Positions 15,688 to 29,981 of a stretch of DNA of 45,671 nt are shown here, piece by piece (the first letter of the stretch is position 1; every line of letters starts with the position of its first letter). Under the pieces are notes generated by a model. The model saw only the letters and a program-made list of their open reading frames with translations. It was not told the DNA's origin and did not search any database. Origin of the DNA: Tepidamorphus sp. (GTDB lineage: Bacteria; Pseudomonadota; Alphaproteobacteria; Rhizobiales; Tepidamorphaceae); contig JANQKY010000080.1 in NCBI GenBank assembly GCA_028280885.1, forward strand, positions 1 to 45,671, given 5' to 3'. The translations under genes and the position numbers were made by a program.

Positions 15688-16449
15688 ATGCAGATCTCCT
15701 TTCTCCCCGACGCGGCCTTCGTCTTCCTTTTGATCTTCGCCCGCGTCGGCACGATGCTGATGCTGATGCCGGCGCTCGGCGAGACCAGCTTTCCCACCCG
15801 CCTGCGGCTGGTCTTCGCGCTGGCGCTGGCGCTCGTGCTCTATCCGGTGGTGTTTTCCGAGTTTCCCGCCCTGCCCCCGGCGCTGGGCACAGTGCTGACG
15901 CTATTGATCGGGGAAATGCTGATCGGCTTCATGATCGGCCTGATCACCCGGATGATCACCTTCTGCATCCAGGTGGCCGGCTCCACCATCGCCTTTCAGG
16001 TCGGCCTGGGCTTTGCCCAGAACGTCGATCCCACGCAAGGGGTGCAGGGCGCCCTGTTCTCAAGCTTCCTGTCGATGCTGGGGATCACGCTGATCTTCGT
16101 CACCGACCTGCACTATCTGCTGATCGCCGCGATCCGCGATTCCTACATCCTGTTCAGGCCCGGCACGGTTCTGCCGGTGGAGGATGCCGCGCAGCTTGCG
16201 ATCATGACCTTTGCCGGCACCTTCCGCGTCGGCGTCCAGATCGCCGCGCCCTTCATCGCCTTCGGCCTGATCTTCTATCTCGGCCTCGGCGTATTGTCGC
16301 GGCTGATGCCGCAGATCCAGATCTTCTTCATCGCCATGCCGGCCAACATCCTGCTCGGCTTCCTGCTGCTCGCCGTGCTGATCGGCGGCATGATGGGCTG
16401 GTATCTCGACCATGTGGGCAAGTCGATCATGCCCTTCATCGCGCGATAG
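15688..16449 (+). CDS. fliR: Flagellar export gate protein FliR
   Basis: The 253-residue protein has about six membrane segments. Typical blocks are FARVGTMLMLMPALGE near the start, LIGEMLIGFMIGLITRM, and QIQIFFIAMPANILLGF in the C-terminal half. It completes the FliP-FliQ-FliR pore. The final helix and short tail match the usual FliR length. It is followed by flhB after 12 bp. Confidence 0.94.
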   Translation: MQISFLPDAAFVFLLIFARVGTMLMLMPALGETSFPTRLRLVFALALALVLYPVVFSEFPALPPALGTVLTLLIGEMLIGFMIGLITRMITFCIQVAGSTIAFQVGLGFAQNVDPTQGVQGALFSSFLSMLGITLIFVTDLHYLLIAAIRDSYILFRPGTVLPVEDAAQLAIMTFAGTFRVGVQIAAPFIAFGLIFYLGLGVLSRLMPQIQIFFIAMPANILLGFLLLAVLIGGMMGWYLDHVGKSIMPFIAR

Positions 16450-16461
16450 GCGGGTGGCCCG

Positions 16462-17547
16462 ATGGCGGAACAGCAAGACGAATCCGAACGCACGGAAGAC
16501 CCCACCGAGCGAAAGCTCGAGGAGGCGCTGAAACGCGGCGACGTGGTCAAGAGCCAGGAGGTCTCGACCTGGTTCGTGCTGACGGCCGCGACCCTGATCG
16601 TGCTCGTCTTCGGCGGCACGATGGGCAGCGCGCTGTCGACCGATTTCGCCGGCCTGTTCGCCAATCTCGGCACCATCCCGATGGACGGTTACGCGCTCAA
16701 GGAGCTGTTCATCACGGTCACGCTGACCGGCGTCGCAGCCCTCGGTCTGCCGTTTCTCGCGCTCGTGCTGGCGGCAATCGCCGGCAACGCGATCCAGCAC
16801 CGGATGGTGTTCTCGGCCGATCCGGTCACGCCGAAACTGTCGAAGATCTCGCCGATCGCCGGCTTCAAGCGGCTGTTCTCCGTGCAGAGCCTCGTCAATT
16901 TCGCCAAGGGGATCGCCAAGCTCGTCATCGTGTCGGGCGTCATGTTCGCCATCGCCTGGCCGGAGCGCGACCGGCTCGACGGGCTCGTCACCCTGGATCC
17001 CGCGGCACTGATGGAGACGATCCGCATCCTGTCGATCAAGCTGCTGGCCGGCGTCGTCGCGATCATGGCGATCCTGGCTGCCCTCGACTATGCCTGGCAG
17101 CGGCACAGCTGGCTGAAGCGCCAGCGCATGTCGCTGAAAGAGCTGAAGGACGAGTTCAAGCAGACCGAGGGCGATCCGCATGTGCGCGCCAAGATCCGCC
17201 AGGTGCGCGCCGAGCGCAGCCGCAAGCGGATGATGGCCGAGGTGCCCGACGCCACCGTGGTGATCACCAACCCGACCCACTATGCCGTCGCGCTCAAATA
17301 CGAAACCGGCATGCCCGCACCCGTCTGTGTCGCCAAGGGCGTCGACCGGATCGCGCTGACCATCCGCGAGGTCGCCGAGGAACACGGCGTGCCGGTGATC
17401 GAGAACCCGCCGCTTGCCCGTACCCTGCATGCGGCGATCGATGTCGACGCGGCCATCGCGCCCGAACACTACAAGGCGGTCGCGCAGATCATCGGCCACG
17501 TCATGCAGGCCAGGACGCGCGGAAGCTGGCGGTCGAATCGCCGGTAA
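16462..17547 (+). CDS. flhB: Flagellar export switch protein FlhB
   Basis: The 361-residue protein has an acidic N-terminus (E-R-T-E-D-P-T-E-R-K-L-E-E-A), four membrane segments, and a cytoplasmic domain with the self-cleaving motif N270-P-T-H (ITNPTHYAVALKYE). Cleavage at NPTH switches export from rod/hook to filament substrates. The DEFKQTEGDPHVRAKIRQ linker is also typical. It is last in the flagellar run; cckA follows after about 115 bp, an arrangement seen in related alphaproteobacteria. Confidence 0.95.
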   Translation: MAEQQDESERTEDPTERKLEEALKRGDVVKSQEVSTWFVLTAATLIVLVFGGTMGSALSTDFAGLFANLGTIPMDGYALKELFITVTLTGVAALGLPFLALVLAAIAGNAIQHRMVFSADPVTPKLSKISPIAGFKRLFSVQSLVNFAKGIAKLVIVSGVMFAIAWPERDRLDGLVTLDPAALMETIRILSIKLLAGVVAIMAILAALDYAWQRHSWLKRQRMSLKELKDEFKQTEGDPHVRAKIRQVRAERSRKRMMAEVPDATVVITNPTHYAVALKYETGMPAPVCVAKGVDRIALTIREVAEEHGVPVIENPPLARTLHAAIDVDAAIAPEHYKAVAQIIGHVMQARTRGSWRSNRR

Positions 17548-17591
17548 TCCGGGCCGGTAATCCGGTAAGAATCGGATAAACAGGAGCGCGT

Positions 17592-17645
17592 ATGGTTTCG
17601 AGGTCCGATCAGGCGCCCATTGGCAACCGACCCATTGGCAAGTGA
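17592..17645 (+). CDS. Candidate 17-residue leader ORF before cckA
   Basis: An ATG preceded by AGGAG (5-nt spacing) opens a 17-codon frame ending in TGA 16 nt before the cckA ATG. It contains a direct 11-bp repeat (CCCATTGGCAA at 17616-17626 and 17631-17641), giving PIGN-R-PIGK. It could couple or limit cckA translation, or be chance. No family is recognised. Confidence 0.25.
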   Translation: MVSRSDQAPIGNRPIGK

Positions 17646-17661
17646 CCCTGGGATTACGACG

Positions 17662-20286
<2,625 letters not shown>

Positions 20287-20415
20287 GGCCTTGCAAGGTT
20301 CCGACCCTGACAACGCTGCCACCGGCCGGCCAACATGGCCGTGACACCCCCCGTTTGCTTGCGATAGGATGATCGCGCCCGAAGGACTACCCTGATTTTC
20401 ACCCGTGGGGGGCAC

Positions 20416-21456
20416 ATGGGACATGGTTTTGGACGCCCGTTCTTAAGCCTGATCGGCCTCATGTTTTTATTGAGTGCCGCGCCTGTCGCCGGATCGGCCG
20501 AACCGACTTCGACGCTTGAAGAGGTGCGCGCGCGCGGACATCTGGTCTGCGGCGTCAGCCATGGCCGGCCCGGCTTTTCCCGGCCGGACGCCAGCGGCCG
20601 CTGGCAGGGCCTGTCCGCGGACGTCTGTCGCGCGGTCGCCGCCGCCATCTTCGGCGATGCCGAGAAGGTCGTCTTCATGCCGCTGACGACGATAGACAAC
20701 TACACGACGCTGCAGGGTGGCGATGTCGATATCCTGTTTTACGGAATGGCGTGGACGCTGACCCGCGATTTCGACTACGACCTCGAATTCGTCCAGCCGA
20801 TTTTCTACGACAGCACCGGCTTTCTCGCCCCCAAATCCCTCGCGCTCACCTCCGCCAGGGAACTCGACGGCGGCACGGTTTGCGTCTTCGTCGAATCGCT
20901 GAACGAACTGGACGTGCTCGACTTTGCGGACAAGCACGGGCTGAGCCTGGACGTCGTCTCGTTCGAATATGCGCCGGAACTGGTTGCCGCCTACGAGAAC
21001 GGCACCTGCGACACGGTTGGCGGCGATCTGTCGGCGCTCGTCGCCCTGCTGACTCGCGTCGAGGTGGCCGAGGCGCATGAGATCCTGCCCGACGTGATCT
21101 CCAAGGTGCCGATCAGCCCGGTCGTGCGGCAGGGCGACGATCATTGGCGCAACATCGTCGAATGGACCGTGTTCGCCCTGCTCCAGGCCGAGGAATCGGG
21201 TGTCACCTCCGGCAATATCGATGACATGCGGCAGGCTGCGGACCCTGTGGTCCGGCGCCTGCTTGGCGCCTCCGGGGATGCCGGCGCACGCATGGGATTG
21301 CCGGGCGACTGGGCCTACCAGGTCGTGTCCCAGGTCGGCAACTATGCCGAGATCTTCGACCGGAACCTCGGCCCCGAGACACAGCTTGCCCAGGACCGCG
21401 GGCTGAACGCCCTGTGGCGCGACGGCGGTCTGATGTATCCGATCCCGTTCCGCTGA
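20416..21456 (+). CDS. Amino-acid ABC transporter substrate-binding protein (AapJ-like), orphan
   Basis: The 346-residue periplasmic binding protein has a signal peptide (hydrophobic LSLIGLMFLLSAAP, likely cut after G-S-A28). The mature part begins with TLEEVRARGHLVCGVSHGRPGFS and continues with GLSADVCRAVAAAIFGDAEK, the pattern of general L-amino-acid-binding proteins (AapJ/BztA). The C-terminus, LGPETQLAQDRGLNALWRDG then GLMYPIPFR, is also that of AapJ. The usual permease and ATPase genes are absent on both sides, so it must work with a transporter encoded elsewhere or act as a sensor. It is divergent in detail from canonical AapJ (several substitutions in the ligand-binding region), so the ligand is uncertain. 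Confidence 0.8.
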   Translation: MGHGFGRPFLSLIGLMFLLSAAPVAGSAEPTSTLEEVRARGHLVCGVSHGRPGFSRPDASGRWQGLSADVCRAVAAAIFGDAEKVVFMPLTTIDNYTTLQGGDVDILFYGMAWTLTRDFDYDLEFVQPIFYDSTGFLAPKSLALTSARELDGGTVCVFVESLNELDVLDFADKHGLSLDVVSFEYAPELVAAYENGTCDTVGGDLSALVALLTRVEVAEAHEILPDVISKVPISPVVRQGDDHWRNIVEWTVFALLQAEESGVTSGNIDDMRQAADPVVRRLLGASGDAGARMGLPGDWAYQVVSQVGNYAEIFDRNLGPETQLAQDRGLNALWRDGGLMYPIPFR

Positions 21457-21553
21457 CCGCCGCCCCCCAGACCGGCCCGAAGACCGGCCCGAAGACCAGA
21501 TCACCAGGCGCTGGTGTATCGCGGCCGTGACCAGAATGTTCCCGCATGCAAAT

Positions 21554-21568
21554 GTTCCCCTTGCGTTC
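21554..21568. promoter_or_regulatory. LexA (SOS) box of recA
   Basis: GTTC at 21554-21557 and 21565-21568 are separated by seven bases, the direct-repeat LexA operator of alphaproteobacteria. It lies about 110 bp before the recA start. A third GTTC at 21538-21541 and an overlapping inverted GTTCC-T-GGAAC occur next to it. Confidence 0.75.
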
Positions 21569-21677
21569 CTGGAACAAACAGGGTACATATCTGATCAACC
21601 CGCGCAACAAGCGGCATCGTCCACACCCCAATCGGCCCTGTCAGAATCGGGGCGGCTGTGAAATAAGGAGCCGATCT

Positions 21678-22784
21678 ATGGTGAATTCTACCCTCCGCCT
21701 TGTCGAAGGAGACGGTATGGACAAGAGCAAGGCGCTGGAAGCGGCCCTTGGACAGATCGAGCGCCATTTCGGCAAGGGCTCGATCATGAAGCTCGGCCAG
21801 GACGGCAAGGTGGTGGAGATCGCCACCATTCCGACCGGGTCGCTGGGGCTCGATATCGCGCTTGGCGTCGGCGGGTTGCCGCGCGGCCGGGTCGTCGAGA
21901 TCTATGGCCCGGAATCCTCGGGCAAGACGACGCTCGCTCTGCACACGGTCGCCGAATCGCAGAAGCGCGGCGGCATCTGCGCCTTCGTCGATGCCGAGCA
22001 CGCGCTCGACCCGACCTATGCCCGCAAGCTCGGCGTCAATCTCGACGACCTGTTGATCTCGCAGCCCGATACCGGCGAACAGGCGCTCGAGATCGCCGAT
22101 ACGCTGGTCCGCTCCGGCGCGATCGACGTCCTCGTCATCGATTCGGTTGCCGCCCTCACCCCGCGCGCCGAGCTGGAAGGCGAGATGGGCGATTCCCTGC
22201 CCGGCATGCAGGCCCGCCTGATGAGCCAGGCGCTGAGGAAGCTCACCGGCTCGATCTCCCGCTCCAACACCATGGTGATCTTCATCAACCAGATCCGCAT
22301 GAAGATCGGCGTGATGTTCGGCAGCCCGGAGACGACGACCGGCGGCAACGCGCTGAAATTCTATTCCTCCGTCCGCCTCGACATCCGCCGCATCGGCTCG
22401 ATCAAGGACCGCGACGAGGTGGTCGGCAACCAGACCCGCGTCAAGGTCGTCAAGAACAAACTCGCCCCGCCCTTCCGCGAGGTCGAATTCGACATCATGT
22501 ATGGCGAGGGCATCTCCAAGACCGGCGAACTGCTCGATCTCGGCGTCAAGGCCGGCGTGGTCGAGAAGTCCGGTGCCTGGTTCTCCTATGACAGCCAGCG
22601 CCTCGGCCAGGGCCGCGAGAACGCCAAACAGTTCCTGCGCGACAATGTCGAGATCGCAAACGAGATCGAAACGTCGATCCGCGAAAGCGCCGGCCTTGCG
22701 GTCAACCTCGTCGAGCCGCCCGCCAATGCTGCGGCCGACGCGCCCGCCGATGCGCGCCCCGGCAAGAACAGCAAGAAAGGCTGA
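21678..22784 (+). CDS. recA: Recombinase RecA
   Basis: The 368-residue protein is the central strand-exchange and SOS co-protease. Walker A is [10 protein letters not shown]; the Walker B region is [10 protein letters not shown]; loop L2 surrounds [20 protein letters not shown]; and the C-terminus is acidic to mixed. The start ATG at 21678 is supported by AAGGAG seven bases before it; the N-terminus then reads [20 protein letters not shown], as in related genera. An SOS box sits upstream (21554-21568) and a strong terminator downstream (22880-22910). Confidence 0.97.
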   Translation: MVNSTLRLVEGDGMDKSKALEAALGQIERHFGKGSIMKLGQDGKVVEIATIPTGSLGLDIALGVGGLPRGRVVEIYGPESSGKTTLALHTVAESQKRGGICAFVDAEHALDPTYARKLGVNLDDLLISQPDTGEQALEIADTLVRSGAIDVLVIDSVAALTPRAELEGEMGDSLPGMQARLMSQALRKLTGSISRSNTMVIFINQIRMKIGVMFGSPETTTGGNALKFYSSVRLDIRRIGSIKDRDEVVGNQTRVKVVKNKLAPPFREVEFDIMYGEGISKTGELLDLGVKAGVVEKSGAWFSYDSQRLGQGRENAKQFLRDNVEIANEIETSIRESAGLAVNLVEPPANAAADAPADARPGKNSKKG

Positions 22785-22822
22785 CCGGCAGCCGTCGGCT
22801 GGGACCGCTGCTTGGCCGAGTT

Positions 22823-22841
22823 GGCCGGAAAACGGCCTTTT
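22823..22841 (+). terminator. Weak hairpin with T-run after recA
   Basis: A 5-bp stem (GGCCG / CGGCC) with loop GAAAA is followed by TTTT, 38 nt after the recA stop. It is weaker than the next hairpin at 22880-22910 and may be only a partial stop. Confidence 0.45.
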
Positions 22842-22879
22842 CGGTACGCAGACCTTTGAATTGAGCCTTGGGATTGGAT

Positions 22880-22910
22880 GGCGCGTCGGTTTGGCCGGCG
22901 CGCCGTTTTT
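22880..22910 (+). terminator. Intrinsic terminator after recA
   Basis: A 10-bp stem with one G-U pair (GGCGCGTCGG / CCGGCGCGCC), a 5-nt loop, then GTTTTT. It separates recA from alaS. The remaining ~180 bp up to alaS shows no further feature I can support. Confidence 0.85.
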
Positions 22911-23094
22911 GTTCGTCCGCGCTTACCCGACCGGCCGCTCGCGTGTGGACACTGCCTGGCGGCCCGGCTAAAACCGGCGCGGCTTGTCCGGAACAGGTCG
23001 ATCGCAGCCGCGTATAGCGTGTGACCGGCCCGGGGCTCCGCCTCCGATTTCGGACAACCGCATTCATGGTCCCATCTGACAGGTGAACCGCCCG

Positions 23095-25788
<2,694 letters not shown>

Positions 25789-25932
25789 CACGGCACCATC
25801 GACCGCCCACGCGCGATTTGAGGCGGCGCGGCGCCGGCCGATCCGCTAGACTGCGAATCGCGATGGCGCTGCCGCGTGGGGTGGCCACAGGATGGCCCGA
25901 TCACGGCCGGCGGCTAGCCGAGGGGGAGACGC

Positions 25933-27657
25933 GTGGAAGACCTGGTCTGGCTTGAGGACGCGCTCGTCTTTCTGATCGTCGCCGGCATCATCGTGCCGGT
26001 GTTCCACAACTTCCGGCTCGGCACCGTGCTCGGCTTCATCGTCGCGGGCATCGTCGTCGGCCCCTACGGGCTCGGCCGCTTCCAGCTCGATTTCCCGCTG
26101 ATCGGCCTTATCGTCATCGACGATCCGCACCAGGTCGAACCCTTCGCCGAACTCGGCGTGGTGTTCCTGCTGTTCGTGCTCGGGCTGGAGCTCTCGTTCA
26201 CCCGCCTATGGGAGATGAAGCGCTACGTTCTGGGCGTCGGCACCGCACAGATCGTCTTCGCCGCCGGATCGATCGCGACCATCACCCTGCTGATCGGCCA
26301 GCCCGGCCCGCTCGCCCTCGTCGTCGGCCTGGCGCTGGCCCTGTCGTCGACGGCGATCGTCATGCAGACCCTGGTCGAGGAGCGCCGGCTCGCCACGCCG
26401 ACCGGCCGGCTGTCGCTGTCGATCCTCCTGATGCAGGATCTGATGGTCGTTCCGGTCCTGGTCATCGTCTCGCTCTTGGCCGATTCGGAGGCCAATATCT
26501 GGATCGAGATCGGCCGCGCGCTCGTCCAGGCGGCGATCGCGGTCGCCGCGATCCTGTTGATCGGCCGGCTCGTGCTGCGCCCGCTGTTGCGCCAGGCAGC
26601 GCTCACCGGCAACCGCGACCTGATCATGGGCATCGTGCTGCTCGCGGTGATCGGCGCTGCGATCGGCACGGAGGCGGCCGGCCTGTCGGCGGAACTCGGC
26701 GCCTTTCTGGCCGGCCTGCTACTGGCCGAAAGCGAATACCGCCATCAGATCGAGGTCGATATCGATCCCTTCCGCGGCCTCCTGCTCGGCCTGTTCTTCA
26801 CCACCGTCGGCATGAGCATCGATCTGGCCGTCGTCGCCGATTTCTTCTTCTGGATCCTGCTGGCCGTCGTCGGCCTGGTCGCGATCAAGACGGTGGCGGC
26901 CTTTCTCGCCGCGCGCGTCTTCTCGGTTCCCGTGCCGCAGGCGGCCGAGACCGCGATTCTCCTGTCCCAGGCCGGCGAATTCGGCTTCGTCGTCTTCGCG
27001 CTCGCCGGGTCGAACGGCGTCATCTCGGCCGAGGCGAGCCAGTTCCTGCTGGTCGTGATCGGCCTGACCATGGCGGTGACACCGCTCCTGTCGCGGCTTG
27101 GCCGCTCGGCCGGCGAGCGGCTGGAAAAGGCCTCCAACGAGGCGGCCTCGTCGGAGGAAACGGTCGGCGACCTGGAGGGGCACGTCATCATCGGCGGCTT
27201 TGGCCGGGTCGGCCGCTCAATCGCCGCGATCCTGGAATCGCAGAACGTGCCCTTCGTCGCGATCGACCAGAACGCCCGGCTGGTCGGCAAGGAGCGCAAG
27301 GCCGGCCGGCAGATCTTCTTCGGCGATGCCGGCCGCGAGGAGATCCTCGACCGGGCCGGCGCCGACCGGGCCCGCGCCTTCATCGTGACGGTCGATTCGA
27401 CCGAAAAGGCCGAACACATGGTCCGCGCCGCCCGCCACGCCCGGCCGGACGTGCCGATCTACGCCCGCGCCCGCGACGCCGAGCATGCCGCCCTGCTCGC
27501 CGACATCGGCGCCGACGATGTCGTCCAGGAGGCCATGGAAGGCAGCCTGCAACTGGCCGGCCGCATACTGACCGGGCTCGGCTATCCCGAAGAGACGGTG
27601 ACGCGCCGCCTCGAGCAGGAGCGGGATGTTATCCGGGCGAAACAGCCTGAGGACTGA
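25933..27657 (+). CDS. Kef-type (CPA2) cation/proton antiporter with TrkA-N domain
   Basis: The 574-residue protein has about 12 hydrophobic segments of the Na/H-exchanger fold (first ~400 residues), including GAFLAGLLLAESEYRHQIE, which is typical of KefB/KefC, and then a cytosolic Rossmann domain starting GHVIIGGFGRVGRSIAAILE that would bind NAD(H). Such proteins exchange K+ or Na+ for H+ and protect against electrophiles or osmotic stress; ion specificity cannot be read. The GTG start at 25933 follows a GGGGGAG ribosome-binding site. It converges on icd, whose terminator lies in the gap. Confidence 0.88.
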   Translation: MEDLVWLEDALVFLIVAGIIVPVFHNFRLGTVLGFIVAGIVVGPYGLGRFQLDFPLIGLIVIDDPHQVEPFAELGVVFLLFVLGLELSFTRLWEMKRYVLGVGTAQIVFAAGSIATITLLIGQPGPLALVVGLALALSSTAIVMQTLVEERRLATPTGRLSLSILLMQDLMVVPVLVIVSLLADSEANIWIEIGRALVQAAIAVAAILLIGRLVLRPLLRQAALTGNRDLIMGIVLLAVIGAAIGTEAAGLSAELGAFLAGLLLAESEYRHQIEVDIDPFRGLLLGLFFTTVGMSIDLAVVADFFFWILLAVVGLVAIKTVAAFLAARVFSVPVPQAAETAILLSQAGEFGFVVFALAGSNGVISAEASQFLLVVIGLTMAVTPLLSRLGRSAGERLEKASNEAASSEETVGDLEGHVIIGGFGRVGRSIAAILESQNVPFVAIDQNARLVGKERKAGRQIFFGDAGREEILDRAGADRARAFIVTVDSTEKAEHMVRAARHARPDVPIYARARDAEHAALLADIGADDVVQEAMEGSLQLAGRILTGLGYPEETVTRRLEQERDVIRAKQPED

Positions 27658-27688
27658 CGCCGGATCTTCGCGCGACGGCTGGCGCCAT

Positions 27689-27715
27689 AAAAAAGGGCGC
27701 GACCACGCCGCGCCC
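27689..27715 (-). terminator. Intrinsic terminator of icd
   Basis: On the minus strand, stem GGGCGCG / CGCGCCC (7 bp, 7-nt loop) is followed by TTTTTTAT. It sits about 70 nt past the icd stop, between convergent genes. Confidence 0.85.
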
Positions 27716-27782
27716 TCGATTGTATTCCGTTATTCAGCCCGCCGGCCGCGCCGGTCAGGCCCCGCGCATCAGGCTACGCCTG

Positions 27783-28994
27783 CTAAGCCATCGCGGCCTG
27801 CAGGTTCTCGTCGACCTTGTCGAGGAAACCGGTGGTCGTCAGCCATTTCTGGTCGGGGCCGACGAGCAGCGCCAGGTCCTTGGTCATGAAGCCGGATTCG
27901 ACCGTGTCGACGCAGACCTTCTCCAGCGTCGCGGCGAATTTGGCGAGCGCTTCGTTGTCGTCGAGCTTGGCGCGATGGCTCAGGCCCCGCGTCCAGGCGA
28001 AGATCGAGGCGATCGAGTTGGTCGAGGTCTCGTTGCCCTGCTGATGCTGGCGATAGTGGCGGGTCACCGTACCGTGGGCGGCCTCGGCCTCCACCGTCCG
28101 GCCATCCGGCGACATCAGCACGGACGTCATCAGGCCGAGCGAGCCGAAGCCCTGCGCCACCGTGTCGGACTGCACGTCGCCGTCATAGTTCTTACACGCC
28201 CAGACATAGCCGCCCGACCATTTCAGCGCGGCCGCGACCATGTCGTCGATCAGCCGGTGCTCGTAGGTGATGCCCTTGGCGGCGAACTTGTCGGCGAACT
28301 CGGCGTCGAAGACCTCCTGGAACAGATCCTTGAAGCGGCCGTCATAGGCCTTCATGATCGTGTTCTTGGTCGACAGATAGACCGGATAGCCGCGATTGAG
28401 GCCGTAGTTCATCGAGGCGCGGGCGAAATCGCGGATCGAGGCGTCGAGATTGTACATCGCCATGGTGACGCCCGAACCCGGCGCCTGGAACACCTCGTGC
28501 TCGATCGTCTCGCCGTCCTCGCCGACGAACTTGATGGTCAGCGTGCCGGCGCCGGGGAACTTGAAGTCGGTGGCGCGATACTGGTCGCCGAAAGCGTGAC
28601 GGCCGATGATGATCGGCTTGGTCCAGCCCGGCACCAGGCGCGGAACGTTGTCGCAGATGATCGGCTCGCGGAAGATGACGCCGCCCAGGATGTTGCGGAT
28701 CGTGCCGTTCGGCGAGCGATACATGCGCTTTAAACCGAATTCCTCGACGCGCGCCTCGTCCGGCGTGATCGTCGCGCATTTGACGCCGACACCGTATTGC
28801 TTGATCGCCTCGGCGGCGTCGACCGTCACCTGATCGTCGGTCGCGTCGCGATGCTCGATGCCCAGATCGTAGTATTTCAGGTCGACATCGATGTAAGGGT
28901 GGATCAGCTTGTCCTTGATGAGCTGCCAGATGATGCGGGTCATCTCGTCGCCGTCGAGCTCGACGACCGGATTGTCGACCTTGATTTTCGCCAT
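27783..28994 (-). CDS. icd: NADP-dependent isocitrate dehydrogenase
   Basis: The 403-residue TCA-cycle enzyme oxidises isocitrate to 2-oxoglutarate and CO2 with NADP+. It is the dimeric, eukaryote-like subfamily: it starts [20 protein letters not shown] and has [16 protein letters not shown] for substrate binding, [20 protein letters not shown] for metal and substrate, and [12 protein letters not shown] with [19 protein letters not shown] for cofactor and dimer contacts. The length fits. I take the ATG at 28994; the frame stays open far upstream only because it is antisense to the next genes. It is divergent from trmJ. Confidence 0.96.
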   Translation of the reverse strand: MAKIKVDNPVVELDGDEMTRIIWQLIKDKLIHPYIDVDLKYYDLGIEHRDATDDQVTVDAAEAIKQYGVGVKCATITPDEARVEEFGLKRMYRSPNGTIRNILGGVIFREPIICDNVPRLVPGWTKPIIIGRHAFGDQYRATDFKFPGAGTLTIKFVGEDGETIEHEVFQAPGSGVTMAMYNLDASIRDFARASMNYGLNRGYPVYLSTKNTIMKAYDGRFKDLFQEVFDAEFADKFAAKGITYEHRLIDDMVAAALKWSGGYVWACKNYDGDVQSDTVAQGFGSLGLMTSVLMSPDGRTVEAEAAHGTVTRHYRQHQQGNETSTNSIASIFAWTRGLSHRAKLDDNEALAKFAATLEKVCVDTVESGFMTKDLALLVGPDQKWLTTTGFLDKVDENLQAAMA

Positions 28995-29168
28995 GGGATC
29001 TAAAGCCTCGCCTGCGTATATGGAATTTTGCGCGGGAATGCCGGGTCGGCCGCAAGCGGCGCCCCGACGGTGGATGTCGCGGCCCGTATAGCACCCCCGT
29101 TGCCGGGTTTGAAGCCGTCTGCGATGCGACTTGTCGCCTAGATAGAATGACGATGCTATGAGCAGGCC

Positions 29169-29945
29169 ATGAGCGATTCCAGTTCTCCTGTTTCTGAAAG
29201 AGCGCCCGCCCCCGCCGTCATCCTCGTCGCCCCGCAGCTTGGCGAGAATATCGGCATGGTCGCCCGCGCCATGGCGAATTTCGGGCTCTCCGACCTGCGC
29301 CTCGTCAATCCGCGCGACGGCTGGCCGAGCGAACAGGCGCGGGCCTCGGCCTCCGGAGCGGACTGGGTGATCGACGGCGCGCGCCTCTATGCCTCGACCG
29401 CCGAGGCGATCGCCGATCTCGGTCTGGTGCTGGCGACCACCGCCCGCCCCCGCGAGATGGCGAAGCCGGTGCATGACGCCGAGGCGGCCGCCACGCGGCT
29501 TGCCGGGCGGATCGACGCGGGCGAAGGCGCCGGCATCCTGTTCGGCGGCGAGCGGGCCGGCCTCGACAATGATGACATCGCGCTGGCCGACGCGATCGTG
29601 ACCTTCCCGACCGATCCGGATTTCGCCTCGCTCAACCTCGCCCAGTCGGTGCTGCTGACCGGCTATGCCTGGTTCCGCGCCCGCGGCCTGGAAGGCGGGC
29701 GGCCGCGCGCCGAGCTGCCGCCGCTTGCGCCGAAGGCGGATCTGGAACGCCTGTTTGAACATCTGGAAGGCGAGCTCGACACGGCCGGCTTCCTGTTTCC
29801 GGAAGAAAAGCGGCCGTCGATGGTGCGCAACTTGCGGACGATCTTCCTGAAGGCCGAACTGACCGAGCAGGAGGTCCGCTCCCTGCGCGGCGTCATACGG
29901 GCCTTGAGCGAACTGAAGACGCGGCGTGCCGATACCGGGCACTGA
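29169..29945 (+). CDS. trmJ: TrmJ-type tRNA/rRNA 2'-O-methyltransferase (SPOUT)
   Basis: The 258-residue SPOUT-fold enzyme has [20 protein letters not shown] near the start, [18 protein letters not shown] in the middle and [15 protein letters not shown] in the knot region, all characteristic of TrmJ/TrmH. TrmJ methylates ribose 32 in several tRNAs. The C-terminal helical tail [20 protein letters not shown] is also typical. The ATG lies just after an AGG-type site; an earlier ATG at 29158 is out of frame. It is upstream of the cyclase gene by 36 bp and may share a transcript with it and murI. Confidence 0.9.
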   Translation: MSDSSSPVSERAPAPAVILVAPQLGENIGMVARAMANFGLSDLRLVNPRDGWPSEQARASASGADWVIDGARLYASTAEAIADLGLVLATTARPREMAKPVHDAEAAATRLAGRIDAGEGAGILFGGERAGLDNDDIALADAIVTFPTDPDFASLNLAQSVLLTGYAWFRARGLEGGRPRAELPPLAPKADLERLFEHLEGELDTAGFLFPEEKRPSMVRNLRTIFLKAELTEQEVRSLRGVIRALSELKTRRADTGH

Positions 29946-29981
29946 TATCCCGGCGTACTCGGTTTCTGCTATGATCGCGTC

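Noticed and set aside
21538..21557. GTTC pair with 12-bp spacing upstream of recA
   Set aside because: The spacing does not fit the seven-base LexA operator; the adjacent pair at 21554-21568 does.
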